Below are positions 20,805 to 24,966 of a stretch of 24,966 nt of DNA, piece after piece. The notes below the pieces were generated by a model, which saw only the letters and a list, made by a program, of their open reading frames with translations, ran no database searches and was not told where the DNA came from. The translations under genes and the position numbers were made by a program. Positions within the stretch are counted from its first letter, which is position 1, and each line of letters opens with the position of its first letter. This DNA comes from Tieghemiomyces parasiticus (lineage: Eukaryota; Kickxellomycota; Dimargaritomycetes; Dimargaritales; Dimargaritaceae): positions 1-24,966 of the forward strand of contig JANBPT010000722.1 in the NCBI GenBank assembly GCA_027575765.1. Direction: 5' to 3'.

Positions 20805-22747
20805 TCACTCCACATCGTCACCAAGGAAGGAGAAATCCACCGGGTCGTCTTCCTCGTCGCTCTGAAGGAGATTGGGGGAATGTTGTGCGTAACTTGATGA
20901 GTAACGAGGGACAGGAGGTATCCAGTAAGCAAAACGACATCCCGTCAAAGTCCTGTCGCGCTGATAGCATTAATGGCGAACTTACTTCAACAATCCGCTT
21001 GGGCCGGGCCGGGATTGATTTGTCCCGACTGCCACGTGTCACGCGGCCTTTGCTCCGACCGTCGTCAATAATGGCATCCACGGCAATACCTATTGTGACA
21101 GGGCCAGGGCGGAAGGGGTCAGGGGCGGGAGTACAGCCGAGTTAGCGGGCATTAACGGTCGTCACCATTTGGCAATGTAAGGGTGGGGGTGGGGAGACGC
21201 TGTGGCAGAAAGGGCGATACCAAAAATAATGATAATAATACCACCCTTTAGCCCGAGCTTGTACACTTACTATCCTGTTCCTGCCGCAATTCACGCTGGT
21301 ACTGAGCTTTTTTGCACTTCTCTAGGGTGGGACGTCCTGGAATGCCGGGGCACCGGAAAAAGTCACCGAGGTCGTATTCGAAAGGTCGGGTGTAGGTGGG
21401 AGTAGGATGGTCAAGTCAGCAGATGGTTTCAAGAGACCTCAATATTAGCAACTTAGAAGAGTATATCTGCCAATGTTAGGTGTCAATCTGCGGTCCTACC
21501 TTCGATGCCGAGCTCGACCAGCATGGACTGGAGTTTCTGGATTTGCTGTTTCGAGGATAGGTCGGCTAGCTCGCGGCTCCTGATTGGCATTACGTGTGAA
21601 AAAAGTATGGGCATGGCGGGCGGGGTCAGAAATGTAGTGCTGAGCTCCATATGGTCAGGACAGTAGTCCGCCATGACAGCCCGCAAATATGTAATGGCTT
21701 CAGGAGCAGGGTGCGACTTACCAGACTTTGCGCACACCGCACTTTGTGATGTACATCTTGAGCTGTTTGATTTTATGTTCAGTCTGCAGAGATATGCGGT
21801 GGAAACATGGTAGGATCGAAAGCAGGTAGGCAGTGAGAGGGCAACTCTTATCTGCATCGCGGGGAACCCCGACCCACGACCCCATCCTTTTACATAGCGC
21901 TTACAATCCTATGGTATAAACTTACCTTGTCAACCGAAGCCACTGATCTCACACCCGATTTGGATGTCGTTGCGCGACTTACGGGCTTGTCTCCCCCTTT
22001 CGGCTTTCGCATCTTTTTCACCGGGGGAGCTTCATCCTCCAGCTCAGAGAGATCGCTGTACCCTAATTCTTCGGCGGGTCGCTTAGCGGGCGGGATGGCC
22101 GGGCTCTTGTCCGTATCACCTTCGTTATCGGTCTTGACAGGTGATATTGTTTTAGGCTTGCCCTTGGACACTGGGTTTGGATCGGCCTTGGTGTCGGAAG
22201 TGGGAGAGTCATGGTCCTCATCGGAAGTGCGTGGATCGACCTCGTTAGCCTTGGCCAACTGGTAGGTTAGGTCCGTGTCAGTAGAGGGGAAAGGGGGTGA
22301 AGCGAGCAGGTATATGGGTAGAGAGTGATGGTCAGGATGGCCCGTCACTACGAACACGATGCTATCATACTATTTGCCAGGTCTTGGGCGAGACCCTCTG
22401 TCGATACAGACCGTGCGGTCAGCTTCGCGCGTCTCGTGAAAACCTACAAGTAAAGTGTCAATATACTCCGTTAGCATCGCCTTATGCGGCGGTTTATCGA
22501 GCGACTTGGGCTCGAGCTTTAATTGCTCCTCGATAAGACGGCGTATCCGCTTGGCGGTCGTGATGCTGGTGGGGACGGAAATACAAATCAGTGTGGTAAC
22601 GTTCGAGTTCGACCCGTTAGACATGCGAGCAGATTCACCACGTGTCAAGACAAGTAAATTGGTAGGGAACTAGAGCGGTCTCACTTACGAAAGGTCAGCC
22701 CCGCGGACAATGCTGCGACAAGCACTTCGGATGAGTTCCGTATCCAT
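20805..22747 (-). CDS. DEK_C / CHZ-domain (HIRIP3-like) histone chaperone, eight exons
   Basis: This is probably a nuclear histone chaperone: CHZ-motif proteins such as Chz1 and HIRIP3 bind H2A-type histones. I found it by splicing. Exons are 22747-22689, 22565-22448, 22258-21926, 21783-21722, 21579-21500, 21336-21271, 21089-20986 and 20861-20805. All seven introns (123-189 nt) start GT and end AG, and every phase matches, giving 292 residues. Residues 1-59 form a DEK_C-like helical domain (RSACRSIVRGADLSITTAKR). Residues 60-170 are charged and low in complexity, with KRPAEELGYSDLSELEDEAPP and nuclear-signal-like KKMRKPK. Residues 171-250 carry the HIRIP3/CHZ core: IKQLKMYITKCGVRKVW, QKLQSMLVELGIEG, GRPTLEKCKK, then DAIIDDGR. 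The C-terminus is acidic (SDEEDDPVDFSFLGDDVE). The ATG at 22747 has A at -3 and G at +4. It converges on the flippase gene. Histone preference cannot be read from the sequence. Confidence 0.82.
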
Positions 22748-23659
22748 ATTGGTCGAATCAAGGACAAATGGGGCAGGATGCCTAGTGATGAACGGCAACG
22801 AAGGCCTCAAAATGGACATTTAGAAGGGCAAGGATTCAGTCCTACGGAATGCAGGAAAAATTGACTCAAGGCTGCTGTGTTTCAGTAGGTAGTATGTGTC
22901 CTCTGCCCTGTAGAAATGACGCTAACGCATATCTTGAGGCGGTTTCATTCTAAACCATTTCTTTGGCAGATTTTTGCCGTCTTCACAATTAGACATGACC
23001 GCGTTGAGTGGCGCATTTATTTTTTTCATGAAGCTAGTTATTTCGTGTGAATAGTTTTAATAGGACGAGATTTCAAACTGGTGGGTAATTATTGGGGGTT
23101 CAAGCTCTACAATAAGTGATGGGATATCGAAATAGCAATGAATTAGTCTATAATGGCACTATTTACCCAGCTGCTTGGGGTAGGTGGGAAACTGGGAGGT
23201 GGGTGATTGGTAGTGTAATAAAGTGGAAACATGATGAAAATGTCTTTTATTAAAGTGTCTTTTTGCTAACGCAGATAGTTAATGTATAAATGGTGCAATA
23301 CGTTTTGAGACATCAAAGCTTGAGGTCTTAGACAATGACCCCGTGGATGAAACCTAGAGGTGTCATAGGCGAGGAATCGAATGGTGTAAACCATTCCAGG
23401 ATTGGACCATTTCTCGCATCACAACTTGCGTTTTTACCTCTCTATCCTGCCAACTTACAAAGTTCCATCCCCCCGCCTCACCCCAATTTACCAGGAATGA
23501 TGTGTGGGTGCTTGTTGATTATTTGTATTCCAAGGGCTGCAAGGCAGGTTCCATTTATATGAACTGACTACCACACTGGGCTTGGCTGTCTCTAGCCTTG
23601 TTATCATCTACAGGTGGCTAGCTCATTTTTATACTGGTCACTACTCCTTCAAAGATTGG
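22748..23659. other. AT-rich upstream region of the chaperone gene, no supported gene
   Basis: About 0.9 kb lie upstream of the chaperone start. The part nearest the gene must hold its promoter, but no clear TATA element stands out. The rest is AT-rich with scattered short open frames, the longest (23335-23562 plus) 75 codons and unrecognised. The right part may include unrecognisable 5' sequence of the neighbouring mariner relic. Confidence 0.45.
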
Positions 23660-24500
23660 GCTTGGTCAGAACACCCATTGGATCGCATTGGTGAACTTTA
23701 CAGGGCCATACTTCCGGAACCGTTGGGGGACAATCCTCAACTGAATGCTGACTAATTAGGCCATGCCTGCCGTACTTCCCCTAGTACCATGTGCAGTGTC
23801 CTGTGCAGGGACCTGAAGTTGCACAGCTATTTCAATGGTTGAATCCCCCACAACCTCTCCAACAACCAGCACCACCAGCAGGTACGTTTAGCTACCAAGT
23901 TCCTGGAGGAATTTGTCAGGGACCAGTGACTACCTGCTGGACTCCATTGTCACAGGCAACAAGACCTGGGCATACCATTATGATCCCCCTGCTGGCTCCA
24001 ATTGCCGGAGGTGGTGTCCTAAAGGTGGCCCTGTCCCAACTAAGACCCGCCAAGGCCATACCACAGCCAAGGTGATGCTGACTATTTATTTCACCAGGCG
24101 TGGCCTATTAAACCTGAGTGTCAAGCCCCCTGGTGTCAGGGTCTCCACCAAATCCTACGTAAATTATGGGCTGAAGCCCATGGTACAGGCCTGGGTGGAG
24201 GCATGTGGAAGTTGGGCCATCACCCTCTGCAACTTTACCATGATAATTCACCACCACATTGTACCATAGCTACCCAGACCTACATTTCTGACACCAGAGC
24301 CAAACTACTTTTAGCCCCTCCCTACAGTCCTGATCTAGCCCCCTGCAATCTCTGACTGTTCAGGGATGACAGGTGATGGCCATACAGTAAGAAGTTCAAC
24401 ACATTGGAGGCTGTTGTAGATGCCCAAAATTTGAGCTTGCCAGGCTCCAGACAAACAATATCAAACCTGTTTTGATGGCAGACTAGGAATAACTCACTAG
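23660..24500 (+). pseudogene. Decayed mariner-type (DD34D) transposase
   Basis: This is a relic of a Tc1/mariner-superfamily cut-and-paste transposase. Reading through breaks, the order is an HTH-like region (DNPQLNAD, SPSTMCSVLCRDLKLHSY), the linker region (IPHNLS), the first catalytic block (DSIVTGNKTWAYHYDP from about 23934), the second (YHDNSPPH near 24228) and the third (PYSPDLAPCN near 24325). Spacing between the second and third acidic positions is 34 residues, and the PYSPDLAP motif identifies mariner rather than Tc1. The first and third catalytic Asp are both Asn. In-frame stops lie near 23754, 23835 and 24346, with frame changes near 23928 and 24225, so it cannot encode an active enzyme. 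Exact element ends and terminal inverted repeats were not found; the boundaries are approximate. Confidence 0.8.
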
Positions 24501-24858
24501 GCTGTACAGAGTGATGGCCATATTTTTTTAAAAAACAACAACATAATTCGTCTTTGCAAATCCATAGACTTTGACAAGTACCTATGTTATTCTTAAGTTT
24601 ACCACCTTAAGGGGCCATTATTCTTGCTGCCTACACCCTAATGTTGACCTGTGTAAAGTAGAATCAACTACAGGGAAAACCAATGTCTTCATCACTAGGG
24701 TACCACATTAGCTATATGTATAGCCTGAACTTTATTAGATGTAAGATCTGTTAGTGTCGTCCCAAATCTACCTTGAGGGACAAACATAAAAATATATCAG
24801 GTTTTGAATAATATGATTCACAATGCTACACCACTAGCTTGGGTGACACCATCATAAA
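24501..24858. other. AT-rich spacer between mariner relic and tRNA
   Basis: No open frame or RNA gene is seen in this stretch. It may contain the unrecognised 3' end of the mariner copy and the downstream region of the minus-strand tRNA. An AT-rich run lies near 24524. Confidence 0.4.
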
Positions 24859-24889
24859 AAATTTTTAGAAACGAAAGCTCTAAAAATTT
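24859..24889 (-). repeat. Perfect 11-bp inverted repeat abutting the tRNA 3' end
   Basis: The arms at 24859-24869 and 24879-24889 are exact reverse complements (aaatttttaga and tctaaaaattt) around a 9-nt loop. The right arm ends one base from the tRNA discriminator. Read on the minus strand, this arm gives a TTTTT tract, which would terminate RNA polymerase III. The left arm with flanking bases supplies a second T run. Confidence 0.75.
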
Positions 24890-24961
24890 GGGCTCAACTG
24901 GGAATCGAACCCAGGACCACTCCCACCCTAAGGGAGTATTATACCACTAAACCATTGAGCC
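24890..24961 (-). tRNA. tRNA-Pro (anticodon AGG)
   Basis: A complete 72-nt cloverleaf is present on the minus strand. The acceptor stem GGCTCAA pairs perfectly with TTGAGCC. The anticodon stem CTCCC/GGGAG encloses the loop TTAGGGT, with AGG at the anticodon positions. The T stem CTGGG/CCCAG holds TTCGAAT, and the discriminator is C, as usual for eukaryotic proline tRNAs. There is no intron and no encoded CCA. AGG is expected to be read as inosine-GG, decoding CCU, CCC and CCA. The B-box GGTTCGAATCC is intact and a T5 tract follows within four bases of the mature 3' end. Confidence 0.95.
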
Positions 24962-24966
24962 ACACA

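Noticed and set aside
23100..24700. Terminal inverted repeats of the mariner element
   Set aside because: I compared both flanks by eye and found no convincing matching pair; the copy may be too decayed or truncated.
1..24966. CRISPR arrays, bacterial operons or prophage elements
   Set aside because: No regularly spaced repeats were seen. The introns, the Pol III tRNA gene and the eukaryotic gene families exclude a prokaryotic reading.

Overview
The window is eukaryotic and looks like a fungal genome. Genes carry short GT-AG introns (about 120-210 nt) with recognisable branch sites. Coding DNA is GC-rich and spacers are more AT-rich. Two genes have strongly pyrimidine-rich promoters on the coding strand. 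The gene set is a multimodular NRPS, a mitochondrial biotin carboxylase, a P4-ATPase and a histone chaperone. The NRPS has fungal-style condensation domains. I infer a filamentous, possibly early-diverging (non-Dikarya) fungus, but the exact lineage cannot be read from the sequence.

Layout. (1) 1-8192, plus: the 3' part of an intronless nonribosomal peptide synthetase, cut by the left window edge, with domains (C)-A-T-E-C-A-T-E*. The terminal E-like domain has lost key residues and no thioesterase or reductase domain follows. (2) 8193-10035: spacer without a convincing gene. (3) 10036-12782, minus: the biotin-carrying alpha subunit of 3-methylcrotonyl-CoA carboxylase. I rebuilt it as four exons, including a first exon that encodes a clear mitochondrial presequence. 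(4) 12783-15593: long divergent promoter region with no supported gene. (5) 15594-20395, plus: a P4-type phospholipid flippase in two exons split by an unusually long 956-nt intron. (6) 20396-20804: short convergent spacer with abutting poly(A) signals for both strands. (7) 20805-22747, minus: an eight-exon gene that no single open frame reveals, encoding a 292-aa DEK_C plus CHZ/HIRIP3-like histone chaperone. (8) 22748-24858: AT-rich accessory DNA holding a decayed mariner-type (DD34D) transposase relic. (9) 24859-24961, minus: a complete tRNA-Pro(AGG) with an 11-bp hairpin directly abutting its 3' end.

The genes do not form one pathway. The carboxylase (leucine catabolism), flippase (membrane asymmetry) and histone chaperone (chromatin) are housekeeping genes. 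The NRPS is a secondary-metabolism locus whose remaining cluster, if any, lies to the left of the window. The most informative results are the two reconstructed gene models (the hidden histone chaperone and the presequence exon of the carboxylase), the degenerate terminal domain of the NRPS, and the C:G-to-T:A-looking decay of the mariner copy.
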